A model generated the notes under the pieces. That model did no database searches. It was not told where the DNA came from and saw only the letters and a program-made list of their open reading frames with translations. A stretch of DNA of 26,650 nt. It comes from a virus. The position numbers and the translations under genes were made by a program. The stretch covers positions 1 through 26,650 of IMG/VR virus record IMGVR_UViG_3300005288_000105. The stretch is one strand, 5' to 3'. Below, in pieces: positions 1 through 9,223 of the stretch. Numbering within the stretch: the first letter of the stretch is position 1; each line of letters starts with the position of its first letter.

Positions 1-1463
1 AGGAATGGAGCAGCCAGAGTTCCAGCTTGTTTTCCGTTCAGATCGGGAACACGGAATGTTGTTGTTCCGTTACCATCAGAGTAGCTACCACGACTTGTAG
101 AAGTTGCAAGCCATGTAGCATCAGTGACTTTAGGAACATCGCTGGTGTTTATACGTGCCCATGCAGCGCTGTAGCTTGTACGTGTCAGAAGTTGCCCATC
201 CGCAGGAACGTATCCGGCGGGGATTGCTGTACGAGAGGGCCACCACAGAGTTGTGAACAATGGAGTACCACCGCCAATACCACCCCAAGAACCGTTGATG
301 TATCCTTCGAATTCATTGTTGTCGCTGTTGTAACGTAGCTGACCATTTACTGGAGAAGCTGTACGTTGAGCAGTTGTACCCGCTGGAAGTGTTGCACTAC
401 CAACCGCAGAGTCTTTATCGACTACAGACAGTGTGATGTTTGCAGTACCGTTGAACGATACACCTTGGATTGTACGAGCTGTTTGAAGTGCTGTAGCTGT
501 CGCAGCGTTTTTACCAGTCAAGTCTGCTGGCAGACGAGCCAGAGGCAAAGTACCAGTTGTCAGGTTAGAAGCATCATCAGCACCAATTGTTCCACGAACT
601 GTCACAGCATCGTTATCGTCCAAAATAGAACGGGCGAAGGCTGTCAGAGTTGTTTGAGCGAAAGTGTCAGTACCTGTAGAGTAAGCAAGTTGGTTTGCGC
701 CAGTTGCCAAGCCAGCCAGAGCTGTTAGTGTTGCATCAAGGTCTTGTTTTGTAGCCAGTCCAGCACTGAGGCTAGAGGAAAGGTTAGCAGCAACAGTTGC
801 AGCACTATCAACTTCAAGAGTTGCACGTGCTGCAACGACATCAACGTCATCCAGCAAGCTACGTGCAAATGCAGTAAGCGGAGTTACAATCATTGTGTTC
901 GAAGAGTTAAAGTATGGCAGTGTGTTGGTTGCAGTACCAGTAGCGCTAGAGAGTGCAGTCAGGTTAGGGTGTGTAGCCTGAGCCCCAAGAGTAGCACGCA
1001 TTGTTGTTACGTTCGGATCGTCCAGAAGGGTGCGAGCGAAAGCTGTAACAGTCATAAGGGCAGCAGAGTTGGCTCCAGTGTAGTATGGAGTTTGGTCAAC
1101 GGCAGGCGTCAGTGTACGAATAGCCTCAAGGCTATCGGAAGACTCTGGAAATGCCTTCGTCCAGTACAAAGGGGCAGTAGAAGGGTCTTGACCAGAGTTG
1201 GTCTGAATGCACTTGTAGACAACGTTGTTGCGTTGGATGTACGACTTGTTAGTCAGATATTCAGATACGATATCCCACTCTGGAATACCCTTTTGAAGCA
1301 TGTAAGCGATGTTCACGTCTTGGCGGTTTTCAAACCAGTTCCACCATTGGCGAGGAACGGCTTCAACGATCCAGCCAGTTGCAATCTTAGAAGGATCGGG
1401 AGCGGTTTTGTCACCACTGGAAGCCCAGATGTCCGTCATATCTTGCTTGATAATATCAACCAT
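1..1463 (-). CDS. Tail fibre protein, N-terminal 487 residues (runs off the left edge)
   Basis: The frame is open from an ATG at 1463 to the window edge, so the C-terminal receptor-binding part is missing. The start follows an AGAGGAA-like ribosome site. The N-terminus (MVDIIKQDM, then tryptophan-rich around residues 15-50) should attach to the baseplate. Three copies of a module centred on AFAR-LLDD with R-x-T-[LI]-x follow, with the AFAR codons at 1032-1043, 861-872 and 630-641. Such modules are common in the shafts of trimeric phage fibres. Further on (about 140-290) the translation resembles a tail-collar domain: IPAGYVPADGQLL, then GNGTTTFRVPDLNG. It follows the baseplate DUF2612 gene with a 17-base gap, which is the usual fibre position. 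The function is to recognise the host surface; the receptor cannot be inferred. Confidence 0.85.
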   Translation of the reverse strand, partial: MVDIIKQDMTDIWASSGDKTAPDPSKIATGWIVEAVPRQWWNWFENRQDVNIAYMLQKGIPEWDIVSEYLTNKSYIQRNNVVYKCIQTNSGQDPSTAPLYWTKAFPESSDSLEAIRTLTPAVDQTPYYTGANSAALMTVTAFARTLLDDPNVTTMRATLGAQATHPNLTALSSATGTATNTLPYFNSSNTMIVTPLTAFARSLLDDVDVVAARATLEVDSAATVAANLSSSLSAGLATKQDLDATLTALAGLATGANQLAYSTGTDTFAQTTLTAFARSILDDNDAVTVRGTIGADDASNLTTGTLPLARLPADLTGKNAATATALQTARTIQGVSFNGTANITLSVVDKDSAVGSATLPAGTTAQRTASPVNGQLRYNSDNNEFEGYINGSWGGIGGGTPLFTTLWWPSRTAIPAGYVPADGQLLTRTSYSAAWARINTSDVPKVTDATWLATSTSRGSYSDGNGTTTFRVPDLNGKQAGTLAAPF

Positions 1464-1480
1464 GTAAAATTCCTCTTAAA

Positions 1481-2212
1481 TTAGGTGATGATGTTGGAGA
1501 GAATGCCACCAGAAGTGGGATCGTTTAGATCGCCGGGACCGACAGCGCCGGGGAACCCTTCTGTTGCAAATACACGTCCAGCTTGAAATTCAGAGTAGGT
1601 GTAATTAACGCCTACAGTTTTTGGTAGCAATGTGCCTGCTCCACCTAAGTCGAACAACAATCCGCGTTCAACGTTAGTCAGAATCTTACCGATACCGATA
1701 CGTACTTTGGCAGGTTCATATTCATCGATAGTTACAGCACCAGCAGTGAACAAGAACTTATAAGCAGCCACAACATCTTCTGGTCTAGCCATCGTTCTGT
1801 TCTTAATGATTTTTGCTTTCAGGATCAATCGGTATTCTTCATCAGAAGGTTCACGAGAAATTCCTGTTGGAGCATTCAAAGAGTAGTAAGGACTACCGAC
1901 AGTCTTGTCAGTCGTGGAAGCGTAGCTCCCGGCTAGGGGAGCCCCTTCAAATCCGAAGTAGTAGAACAGCTCGGCTGTTACAAGACCACGAGGACGCCCA
2001 ACAATCTCGCCAATCACATCTAACTGGGCACCAACTGCTGTGTCAATGGAGCGGAGCTGTTGCAAGTCTTGTAGAACAACTTGCATTTCATCCCACTCGC
2101 CAATGAGCAATCGGATATACTTATCGATGATTGGTTTTTCTTTAAATTGCTCAGTGATACGACTGCGAGCTTCATCCACAAAGGGAACTAGCTCAAACTC
2201 ATTGACGGCCAT
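1481..2212 (-). CDS. Baseplate protein, DUF2612 family
   Basis: A 243-residue protein whose N-terminal helical part (IDKYIRLLIGEWDEMQVVLQ, then LRSIDTAVGAQLDVIGEIVG) matches the signature of DUF2612 proteins. These are peripheral baseplate components of contractile tails that sit between the gpJ-like wedge protein and the tail fibre (Mu gp48/P2 gpI position). The segment SDEEYRLILKAKIIKNRTMARPEDVVAAYKFLF is also typical of the family. It lies 9 bases after the gpJ-like gene and just before the fibre gene. The start at 2212 has a good Shine-Dalgarno (GGAGGC). Its probable role is to link fibre to wedge; this comes from family and position. Confidence 0.8.
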   Translation of the reverse strand: MAVNEFELVPFVDEARSRITEQFKEKPIIDKYIRLLIGEWDEMQVVLQDLQQLRSIDTAVGAQLDVIGEIVGRPRGLVTAELFYYFGFEGAPLAGSYASTTDKTVGSPYYSLNAPTGISREPSDEEYRLILKAKIIKNRTMARPEDVVAAYKFLFTAGAVTIDEYEPAKVRIGIGKILTNVERGLLFDLGGAGTLLPKTVGVNYTYSEFQAGRVFATEGFPGAVGPGDLNDPTSGGILSNIIT

Positions 2213-2221
2213 GAAGCCTCC

Positions 2222-3676
2222 TTATACTAGAGTGACGTTGATGTTAGCTGGGTTGAATGTCGCAACAGCATCAAAGGCAATGGAAATGTTTGCAGTACCA
2301 GAAGGACTAGGCGAGGTGCCAATGTGCAAGCTGTTTACTTGATGTCCCGGTACAGCGTTAATTGGGGTGTAGAAGCGAGAGTAGATTACATCGTCGCCAA
2401 TGAAGTAGTTAGACTCTCCATAGTTTTCAATGTTCTGTCTGATCTGTGCTTCAGCATCACCAGCGATACCACCAGCATCAGAAATGCTTACTGTGATATA
2501 GATTGGAATCTCTGTTGGGCGTTTGTACGAGATACTATGCAAGAAGCCTTGGCTGTCTGCAACTTGGATCGTCGTATCCCCAACAGAAGGAATACCGGTG
2601 GGTTTGTTTTCCCAGATGGTGTCTCCAATGTCGCTAGGAAGTCCACCAAGAACAATTGGCAAGAAGCTGTGAGCTGGGACACCGTTAATATCAACACCGT
2701 CTGTGTCGTTCTCATAGACAACAACGTCAGTCACACCGTCAACGTTTTTTAGTCCGTCAATCAAGGCTTCAAGGATGTTCTGGGATTGGAAGAATTTGGA
2801 GTTACGGAAACGTTCACGAAGCTCTTCGTCAGTCTCTACCAGACGGCCTGTGGTGGCGCTGATAGGGTTTAGGATGCTATCCCACCCAGAGATAGGGACA
2901 GAGATTGTGTCGATGCTCATAGCTTGCTGTGGGTACGCTCCAACGATGTCGTCAACAGCGATGCCAAGCTTACGAACCTTTTCGATACGCAGGTTGATCG
3001 AGACAGCGAAGTCTGCAACCTGAAACGGATCAGTACGAGTTATAAACAGTCTACCATCTTGATAGTAAGTTGTAAAGACCCCACCCAAAATTAAATCGAT
3101 TTGAGTCTTCAATCCAGCAAGAATCTCTGCGGATGTAGCACTCGCATCAGATGTGTAGGTGGTATCAATATAATTTACACCATCGACAGAATAGCTAAAT
3201 GTGTAAGCTGTGCTGTTCAAGATTGCAGATGGAACAATACCAATACCCGAAGCCTTCATCGGGCTCATGATAACTGGGTTCAGGATCGAGAACACACGTT
3301 GTGTTGTAGAGCTGTACGCCTTACCAAGTGGAGAGCTGATGCTGATGTTCGTAGAGCCTTCCAGAATCACTTGTGCCCGAGTTGGCTGAGCAACTAGACG
3401 TGCGATACCAGAGAGAGCAACGATGTTGTCCAGAGAGATACCAATGGCAGTCGCTGGGTTGAAGCTGTTGTAAACTTGTTGAATGGCCTCCCACATGCTT
3501 GCTTCTGCTGGAGAAACAACACCGATGAGACGGCCAAGAGTAGAGTTATCAGATACGTCAACAACGTCACCCGCTGGAACTTGGTCAGCGAACAAGTTGG
3601 CAGCACGGATTCGGTTGTCATTCAATACTTCGTCTTGAGTTTTAATTTCAAGACCTTCACGCGATAGGCCAGCCAT
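2222..3676 (-). CDS. Baseplate wedge protein, gpJ/gp47-like
   Basis: A 484-residue protein. The N-terminus (LEIKTQDEVLNDN, then ADQVPAGDVVDVSDNSTLGR) and the central GRLVETDEELRERFRNS motif are characteristic of the Baseplate_J superfamily (P2 gpJ, Mu gp47, T4 gp6). These proteins form the wedge ring around the central hub and transmit the contraction signal. The later part contains the ...VYENDTDGVDINGVP and HSFLPIVLGG segments, also typical of the family. The ATG overlaps the gp25-like stop by one base (TAATG), indicating translational coupling. Length is normal for the longer members. Confidence 0.9.
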   Translation of the reverse strand: MAGLSREGLEIKTQDEVLNDNRIRAANLFADQVPAGDVVDVSDNSTLGRLIGVVSPAEASMWEAIQQVYNSFNPATAIGISLDNIVALSGIARLVAQPTRAQVILEGSTNISISSPLGKAYSSTTQRVFSILNPVIMSPMKASGIGIVPSAILNSTAYTFSYSVDGVNYIDTTYTSDASATSAEILAGLKTQIDLILGGVFTTYYQDGRLFITRTDPFQVADFAVSINLRIEKVRKLGIAVDDIVGAYPQQAMSIDTISVPISGWDSILNPISATTGRLVETDEELRERFRNSKFFQSQNILEALIDGLKNVDGVTDVVVYENDTDGVDINGVPAHSFLPIVLGGLPSDIGDTIWENKPTGIPSVGDTTIQVADSQGFLHSISYKRPTEIPIYITVSISDAGGIAGDAEAQIRQNIENYGESNYFIGDDVIYSRFYTPINAVPGHQVNSLHIGTSPSPSGTANISIAFDAVATFNPANINVTLV

Positions 3677-4050
3677 TAGATAACGTCTCCTAGATCGATT
3701 GTAATTGGAAGTGATGCAGTGTTATCACTTACACGCACTTGGAATGTCATACTGTATCCACGGGCTCCACGATCAAGTTCGGAAGTAAACGTTAGGATTT
3801 CGATCACGTCAGGATCATCAGTAATGATTTGTTGGAAGATGAGGTCAACACCCGACTTAGTGCGGAGCTTTCCGAAGATTTGTTGGAAGTAGGGGACTCC
3901 GACAGAGGTATCAAGGAACCACTCACCAAGGAATGTGTAAAGGGTAATTCTTAGACGCTGTGCAACAATATCAGCCGTGAGTTGGGTGACTGGACAGCCA
4001 CCGTTCACGTAGACCATATCGCCAGTGTCTGTATTAAGTAGCAAGTCCAT
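3676..4050 (-). CDS. Baseplate wedge protein, gp25-like
   Basis: A 124-residue protein matching the size and pattern of the gp25/GPW family: a C-terminal region with GVPYFQQIFGK, then DPDVIEI and a final beta strand. These proteins sit in the inner wedge and contact the sheath. The N-terminus (LLLNTDTGDMVYVNGGCPVT) resembles the DUF2634 type. It sits between the spike and gpJ-like genes, the conserved order in contractile tails. The start at 4050 follows a GGAG site. Which sub-family it belongs to is less sure than the general role. Confidence 0.75.
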   Translation of the reverse strand: MDLLLNTDTGDMVYVNGGCPVTQLTADIVAQRLRITLYTFLGEWFLDTSVGVPYFQQIFGKLRTKSGVDLIFQQIITDDPDVIEILTFTSELDRGARGYSMTFQVRVSDNTASLPITIDLGDVI

Positions 4051-4059
4051 ATCGACTCC

Positions 4060-4839
4060 TTATGCTGTAGCGATACCAGAAGTACCAGACCCCGGTGTAA
4101 CGCCCAAGTGTTTGTGAGTAGCGAAGTTGATACCGTTGAAGGTTGCAACGCCAGTCATTGTGTAATTGCCTGTCTGGTTGTAATTTCCGCTTTGGATAAT
4201 ATCACCAACCCAGTTTGTGGTATCAGCGTTGATGTTCATTGTCGGTGTGTTAATTGTATAAGACTCTGTAGCATTCAACTCTCCAGTTTTGCAGTTAACT
4301 GTCACAGCCTGTTCTGTGTTGACAATCAAATCACCTGTCTGTTTGAAGTGCAGCATGACTTCAGTCCCACTCGCGATGTTATGAGCAACAACCAAGTCAG
4401 TCTTTGGATTATGTGGGTACTTACGGATGGCTGGTCTATTTGTACTCTTCGAGAAAGTAAACAAACCGGGAATGGCAATAGCATCTTCGGCTTGGAATTT
4501 ACGTGCATCATTTGGTTGAGTGGGTTGTCCATTACCAATCTTGAAGTTGTCCATAGATCGTTGTGAGAACACAAGGAGTACAGTGTCACCCGCGTTGATT
4601 GGGAAGCTCACCAGTGTAGTAGAGCTACCCGGCATGATCACTGGAACACTCAGGATGTCCAAGTGTTCTTCTGTACTACCATCAGCATACAACTCATTAA
4701 TGGCAGGCTTTACGTTAACTCGTAAGTCAGATAAGTCACCAGAAACACTAGTGACAATACCCGGACAGGAGAACCACATTTCAGCCATCGAGTATTCAAA
4801 TTCAGTTTTGAGGTATTCACTTAGAAGACCGGGAATCAT
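4060..4839 (-). CDS. Baseplate central spike, gp138 N-terminal-like
   Basis: The ATG at 4839 (MIPGLLSEYLKTEF) is preferred over an upstream alternative because it has a GGAGGA site about 7 bases upstream and overlaps the hub stop as ATGA. That gives 259 residues. Residues about 15-130 (MAEMWFSCPGIVTSVS, then VPVIMPGS and INAGDTVLLVFSQRSMDNF) match the OB-fold-like Gp138 N-terminal domain of membrane-piercing spikes. The C-terminal part is rich in T, N and short repeats (GNYNQTGNYTMTG), suggesting a trimeric beta-helix. It ends in THKHLG, a His-x-His motif like those that bind a metal at the tip of P2 gpV and related spikes. Confidence 0.85.
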   Translation of the reverse strand: MIPGLLSEYLKTEFEYSMAEMWFSCPGIVTSVSGDLSDLRVNVKPAINELYADGSTEEHLDILSVPVIMPGSSTTLVSFPINAGDTVLLVFSQRSMDNFKIGNGQPTQPNDARKFQAEDAIAIPGLFTFSKSTNRPAIRKYPHNPKTDLVVAHNIASGTEVMLHFKQTGDLIVNTEQAVTVNCKTGELNATESYTINTPTMNINADTTNWVGDIIQSGNYNQTGNYTMTGVATFNGINFATHKHLGVTPGSGTSGIATA

Positions 4840-5756
4840 GTTAGTTCCTCCGCTGCAATTTCCGAACACAACACTTCTGCGTACCAAGGATTACCACGGA
4901 AGTCTCCGTTGAATCGTGTAGCATTGATACGGTAGAAACCATTGATCACAGTGTCTTCGAGTTTAACGATGTGACCCGGAATCAACTCTGTGTTCAGAAG
5001 ACATACAAATTGGACACCACGACGACGACGTTTATCTTTTGGATGCTTACGCCCGTCTTCTGATGTATAAAAGGGTTCGTCGATTAGTCCAGTTTGAGGA
5101 CTAATAACCGGGGCAGAGTCTACGTCTTTAGTCAACAATCCGTTGACCTCAGAGACGTTCAGGACACCACCAGAGACGTTATATTCTAGATCGTAGGCAT
5201 CACACACCTTCTTCAACATTTCACGTGGTGTGCCTGTCAGGCGCCACCCATGAACGATTGGATTGTTTAGGTTGGTCCCTACGATGGAGCCACGGGCAAC
5301 ACCCGGCATTTGTGCGGCAATCTCATCAATAACATCTTGCACGGTCTTACCGGGAGACACCATATGTTTTAGTCTTTTGTGGTTAAGCTCTGTATAACCT
5401 TCCCCCATTTTGATCTGTGTGATGCGGTCGTCACCAGACCTACGTGTTGAAACATCAGTAACGTTTCCAGTTACGACAACGCGTGGTCCTTGTTCTTCGT
5501 ATCCAACCATCAGAGTGCATTCAAGGTACTCACCTTCGAGTAGAGCGGCTTGGCTCCGAGAGAGGTTATAGATTTCAATCGATGCACTGTTGCCTTTGGT
5601 CTTCTTGTTATCAGCCATTTTGGAAATGTCGAATGTGAGCTGAAGCCCTGCATTCATGAACCCTTGTTCATCTGGGATACCAGCGGTGATACGCAGGCCA
5701 TTACCATTGCTGTAGTCACCGATTCTTAGATCATAAACCCGTTCTCTCTGGAACAT
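4836..5756 (-). CDS. Baseplate hub protein
   Basis: A 306-residue protein placed directly before the spike gene, with a 4-base ATGA overlap. The N-terminal beta-rich half (LQLTFDISKMADNKK, then IEIYNLSR and LMVGYEEQ) and the middle segment VSPGKTVQDVIDEIAAQMPG, then REMLKKVCDAYDLEYNV, fit the T4 gp27/P2 gpD/Mu gp44 hub superfamily. These hubs form the trimeric ring that carries the spike and adapts the tube symmetry. The basic stretch KHPKDKRRRRGVQ is a loop before the final domain. Function is inferred from fold-like pattern and gene order. Confidence 0.8.
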   Translation of the reverse strand: MFQRERVYDLRIGDYSNGNGLRITAGIPDEQGFMNAGLQLTFDISKMADNKKTKGNSASIEIYNLSRSQAALLEGEYLECTLMVGYEEQGPRVVVTGNVTDVSTRRSGDDRITQIKMGEGYTELNHKRLKHMVSPGKTVQDVIDEIAAQMPGVARGSIVGTNLNNPIVHGWRLTGTPREMLKKVCDAYDLEYNVSGGVLNVSEVNGLLTKDVDSAPVISPQTGLIDEPFYTSEDGRKHPKDKRRRRGVQFVCLLNTELIPGHIVKLEDTVINGFYRINATRFNGDFRGNPWYAEVLCSEIAAEELT

Positions 5757-5757
5757 A

Positions 5758-6099
5758 TTAAGCCTCCGTTTCGTACATGTAGTAAAGTTTGAAAAATTCC
5801 GGCATAACCGAAGAGTCTTGTGATAGGGATGTTGCTACTGCAATATTTACAGGCATTAGTACAAAGCGACCTGTTAGGCCATATAGTTCGAGTGGGACAT
5901 CTTCAAGAATTGGGAACTGTGGGACTAGGGCGTACCCTAGAACCACTGGGGTCTGGTCTTCTTGACGGAGGTCCATGTGCCACTGTTTTGCACGCTTTAC
6001 CCAGTAAAACTTCAACTGCCAAGAGTTACCTTCAAGGGGTATACTGTAGCGGTATACGAGTTCATCAGATAGCGGCATTTCAATAAAATTGGTTGTCAT
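5758..6099 (-). CDS. Baseplate plug protein, cyanophage Pam3 gp18-like
   Basis: A 113-residue beta-rich protein (IEMPLSDELVYRYSIPLEGNS, then LKFYWVKRAKQWHMDL). This matches the small plug-domain family described from the cyanophage Pam3 baseplate, which seals the tube below the hub. It overlaps the Dit-like gene by 4 bases and ends one base before the hub start, as in other phages with this baseplate type. No signal peptide or membrane segment is seen. The call rests on memory of the family pattern and on synteny. Confidence 0.65.
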   Translation of the reverse strand: MTTNFIEMPLSDELVYRYSIPLEGNSWQLKFYWVKRAKQWHMDLRQEDQTPVVLGYALVPQFPILEDVPLELYGLTGRFVLMPVNIAVATSLSQDSSVMPEFFKLYYMYETEA

Positions 6100-6887
6100 G
6101 GTGCGTCTCCAAATTGTGGTTTAGGCTTTGCAACTCCAGTCCCTTGAACCAACTGAGAGGAAGTCTTCTTAGACCAACCCGTGGAGTCATTTTTAGCATT
6201 GTCACCCCCTTCCTCTGGTCTGTTGGAAGCCTTACCTTGCTGTCGCCCTTTGTTAATTGGCTTCAGTTTGATGCGGATGTTCTCTACAGTTGTGAAAGTC
6301 ACTTGCTCAATTTCCATCACCGGGAACAAAGCCTGTGCGTCACCTCCTTCTGGAGTTTCAGAGAAGGATAGATTTGTGAGTACACAAGTTGGCCAACTAC
6401 GACGGATCAAGTTATCTTCAAAGTCAACAAGGGTGAAGATTTCCTTCATATCCCTCATACGCACCAAGTCCATACGAACAGCAGATGCAGACTTGACTTT
6501 TGGTTGCTCAGTTACAACAACTTGTGGGATGCTAGTAGTGGTGAATTGGGAAATGGATTCAGGAAGGAAACTCTTGAATACGTTTACGTTAGAGTTAATA
6601 CTCACTGGACTGTTGACTGGTGTGTTGTTTACATACTGCTTCTTCACGCTCACAGACTGCCAACCTTCATAATCATCCCCAAGTTGAGGACGGTTATAGT
6701 TGAAGTCAGCGTCAGAGAGGATACCCTTCAATGTAAATCGTGGGTTATCCTTTGTCACGTGGTCAGCAACGAACCCGCCAGTCGCAACAGGATGTTTGGT
6801 AACAGTGGAGCTAAGGACTTCATCGAAGCCCTCAACTGCGTCGAACCAAAGGATGTCACCGTTCTCACGGCGAATTGCGATTGTCAT
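6096..6887 (-). CDS. Dit-like baseplate/tail protein
   Basis: A 263-residue protein. The N-terminal half (GDILWFDAVEGFDEVLSSTV, then HPVATGGFVADHVTKDNPRFTLKGIL) matches the Dit-like tail protein N-terminal domain found next to the tape measure in many myoviruses. The middle section VLTNLSFSETPEGGDAQALFPVMEIEQV is also typical. The C-terminal 45 residues are charged and low-complexity (KGRQQGKASNRPEEGGDN), probably disordered. It overlaps the tape-measure stop by 4 bases. Such proteins are thought to join the tube end to the hub. Confidence 0.8.
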   Translation of the reverse strand: MTIAIRRENGDILWFDAVEGFDEVLSSTVTKHPVATGGFVADHVTKDNPRFTLKGILSDADFNYNRPQLGDDYEGWQSVSVKKQYVNNTPVNSPVSINSNVNVFKSFLPESISQFTTTSIPQVVVTEQPKVKSASAVRMDLVRMRDMKEIFTLVDFEDNLIRRSWPTCVLTNLSFSETPEGGDAQALFPVMEIEQVTFTTVENIRIKLKPINKGRQQGKASNRPEEGGDNAKNDSTGWSKKTSSQLVQGTGVAKPKPQFGDAP

Positions 6888-9223
6888 TGTCTCACCTGCG
6901 ATTGTGTGTTACGTTCATTGTTAACTACCTCACCAAAAGCTTTGATAGCGATCTGTTTCATTGGTTCATTCAAAGCTGTCATCAAGTCTCCAGCGGATAC
7001 AACGCCACCTTTAACATCGACGTTAATGTTTGCTTCGAAATAATCTCTACGTTGTTGTCCTTCAGCACCTTGAACGCTAATAGCACGAGCAACAGCTTCA
7101 GCGATCTGATCAGCAGTTAGGGACTGTCCACCCGGAATCTCAGCTCCAACACCTTGGTTAGCAAAATCACCAGCAACCTTGTCAGACATTTGCTGGCGAG
7201 CCCATTCAGGTCCGTTCGCCATTGCTCGCATGTTAGCCAAGTTAGCAGCAATACCGCCTTCTGGTGCCATCATCTGTGCGTATTGTCCAGCCGCAACCAT
7301 GTAGTCAACTGTATCGTTGAACAACTTAAGAATGGTTTGTAGTTCACGCATTGTGTTGATGAACATTTCAGGGAACGAAAGACCTTTCATTGCTCCTGCA
7401 AGGTCAAGACCGTTGGTTACTGCAAGTTGTAGGTACTCACCAAATTGTTTAGCCTCTTTGGAGAAACCATCTAGAGCAGCTTGTGCTTCAGGAGAGGATT
7501 CAAGGAAGCGACCAAACAAACTATCACCACCTTCCATATAGACCATCAAGTCTTCTACGGCGAGAGCAGCAAGTGCAACAGCTTCGGCAAACAATCCAAA
7601 TGGAAGTACAGCGACAGCAGCAGCTCCACCGAAGACTGCAAGTTGCTTCCCAGACAACCCGAAAACATCTGCCATCTTAGTCCAGTTGGCTCCGATAGTT
7701 GCAACGATACCGATGAGAGCATTGATTGGACGCATCAGTACATCGAATGCTCCACCAAGTGCTGTAACCAGCGGTGCAGACTTCTGCATACCGTCTGCCA
7801 TAGTGGTGAAGAAGCCACGAATGCCTTTATCGAACCCACCGGCTGCGAAGATTTTAACAGACCGTTCAAACTGACGATTCATACGTCCTTGGGCAACTCG
7901 CGTAGACTCTAGAGACTTCGCATATGCTCCATTGTTCTCAGCAAGTTTCTCCATGATCCGTGCCATTTCAGGCAATACTTTCTTAGGATCAAGGGCACCT
8001 TTCTGCATCTGTTCACGAAGACCCTTTACATCAGTGCCGTTCGCTTCAGCCAAGAGTTGCATAGCCGCTGGCAATCTTTCAGCCAACTGACCTTGTGCTT
8101 CTTCAGCTTGGATTTTGTCTTTGGAGAACATCTGACTGATAGCACGCATAGAACCCTTCATCGACTCTTGGTCGAGGCCCATTACAGTGCCGTACTTCGT
8201 CAGACCACGGAACAAATCTTGAACACCCTCATTACCAATACTCGCCTTTGCAGATGCGAGAACAGAAGTAAACTGAGGACCAACGTCTCTCATGTTACGA
8301 CCTTGCTCTTGAGTGAGGTCTTCAAGGAACTTCAGGTTACTTGCGTACCCTTCTGCACTCCCGCTGACGGCCTCCAAGGCTGTGTTAGTCGCTACAAGTT
8401 GTTGGTTGATCTGGTTGACTGCCCCGATAGCGAACGCGGCTCCTAGACCCGGTAGAGCGCCTCTGGCGAAGCCCATACCAGCTCCCATCAAGCCACCACC
8501 GAATGCATGACCTCTTGCTCCACGATCAGTAACACGTTCACGCCTTTGTGGAGACTCGTCCCGCAAGTTGACACGAATAGTTGTCTCACGACGGATGTGA
8601 GAAAGTACGTCCCGAATCTCTTGCTTCAAATGTTCACGGTCAATGTTTAGTTTGATGTTCGGTGTTTCAATTTTAATTGGACCCAGTTTCAAAGAAGCAC
8701 TAGCCAAGCTTTTACGAACATTACTCAAGAACTTATGTTGGCTGATGTCAGCGTCGATCTTCAGTTTGAATTTGGATTCAGTTTCTTTCTTCCAAGCACG
8801 AAGCATCTTATCAGCAGCGGATGTTTGGAACTGGAGAGGAATACTGATTTGCATCTGACCAAGCAGTGTGCGAACCAACTTCTTGGTTTCGATCAAGGAG
8901 GCGATATCTACACGGATTTTGTTCAGAGTGATTGGCGTACTGTCGAGTTTGTCAGTAATACGCTTTGCAGCTAGGGCCAGAGCTTCATGAGAGACGTTAA
9001 CGTCCTTCAATGTAATCTTGGCGGTAGCTGCCTTTGCCAGTTGCTCACGGAGTGTACGGGAGTCGAGCTGGACTTTGATATTGAACTTCTTGTTCGCTAG
9101 CTTCTCAAGGTCACCCAGCATATTGATAACACCGGCTAGGCGCTTCTCAAATGCCATCAGAGGGCGATTGTCAACTTGGAAGACTAGCTTACCAGTAAGC
9201 CGTGCGATTTCTTCCTGAATCAT
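6884..9223 (-). CDS. Tail tape measure protein
   Basis: A 779-residue protein, the longest gene here, placed after the chaperone pair and before the Dit-like gene. Residues about 30-230 form recurring units of alternating hydrophobic strand plus amphipathic helix (KFNIKVQLD, KFKLKIDAD, IKLNIDREH). A Gly-rich segment at about 236-270 follows. About 250-440 is a conserved tape-measure N-terminal domain (LEDLTQEQGRNMRDV, then QAEEAQGQLAERLPAAMQLL). Hydrophobic stretches at about 482-512 and 528-565 could interact with the host membrane. With the commonly used 0.15 nm per residue, this implies a tail of about 115-120 nm. Confidence 0.95.
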   Translation of the reverse strand: MIQEEIARLTGKLVFQVDNRPLMAFEKRLAGVINMLGDLEKLANKKFNIKVQLDSRTLREQLAKAATAKITLKDVNVSHEALALAAKRITDKLDSTPITLNKIRVDIASLIETKKLVRTLLGQMQISIPLQFQTSAADKMLRAWKKETESKFKLKIDADISQHKFLSNVRKSLASASLKLGPIKIETPNIKLNIDREHLKQEIRDVLSHIRRETTIRVNLRDESPQRRERVTDRGARGHAFGGGLMGAGMGFARGALPGLGAAFAIGAVNQINQQLVATNTALEAVSGSAEGYASNLKFLEDLTQEQGRNMRDVGPQFTSVLASAKASIGNEGVQDLFRGLTKYGTVMGLDQESMKGSMRAISQMFSKDKIQAEEAQGQLAERLPAAMQLLAEANGTDVKGLREQMQKGALDPKKVLPEMARIMEKLAENNGAYAKSLESTRVAQGRMNRQFERSVKIFAAGGFDKGIRGFFTTMADGMQKSAPLVTALGGAFDVLMRPINALIGIVATIGANWTKMADVFGLSGKQLAVFGGAAAVAVLPFGLFAEAVALAALAVEDLMVYMEGGDSLFGRFLESSPEAQAALDGFSKEAKQFGEYLQLAVTNGLDLAGAMKGLSFPEMFINTMRELQTILKLFNDTVDYMVAAGQYAQMMAPEGGIAANLANMRAMANGPEWARQQMSDKVAGDFANQGVGAEIPGGQSLTADQIAEAVARAISVQGAEGQQRRDYFEANINVDVKGGVVSAGDLMTALNEPMKQIAIKAFGEVVNNERNTQSQVRQ

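Noticed and set aside
27-1484. Three long plus-strand open frames opposite the tail fibre
   Set aside because: They are cysteine- and serine-rich shadows of the fibre frame with no ribosome sites, and every real gene nearby is on the minus strand.
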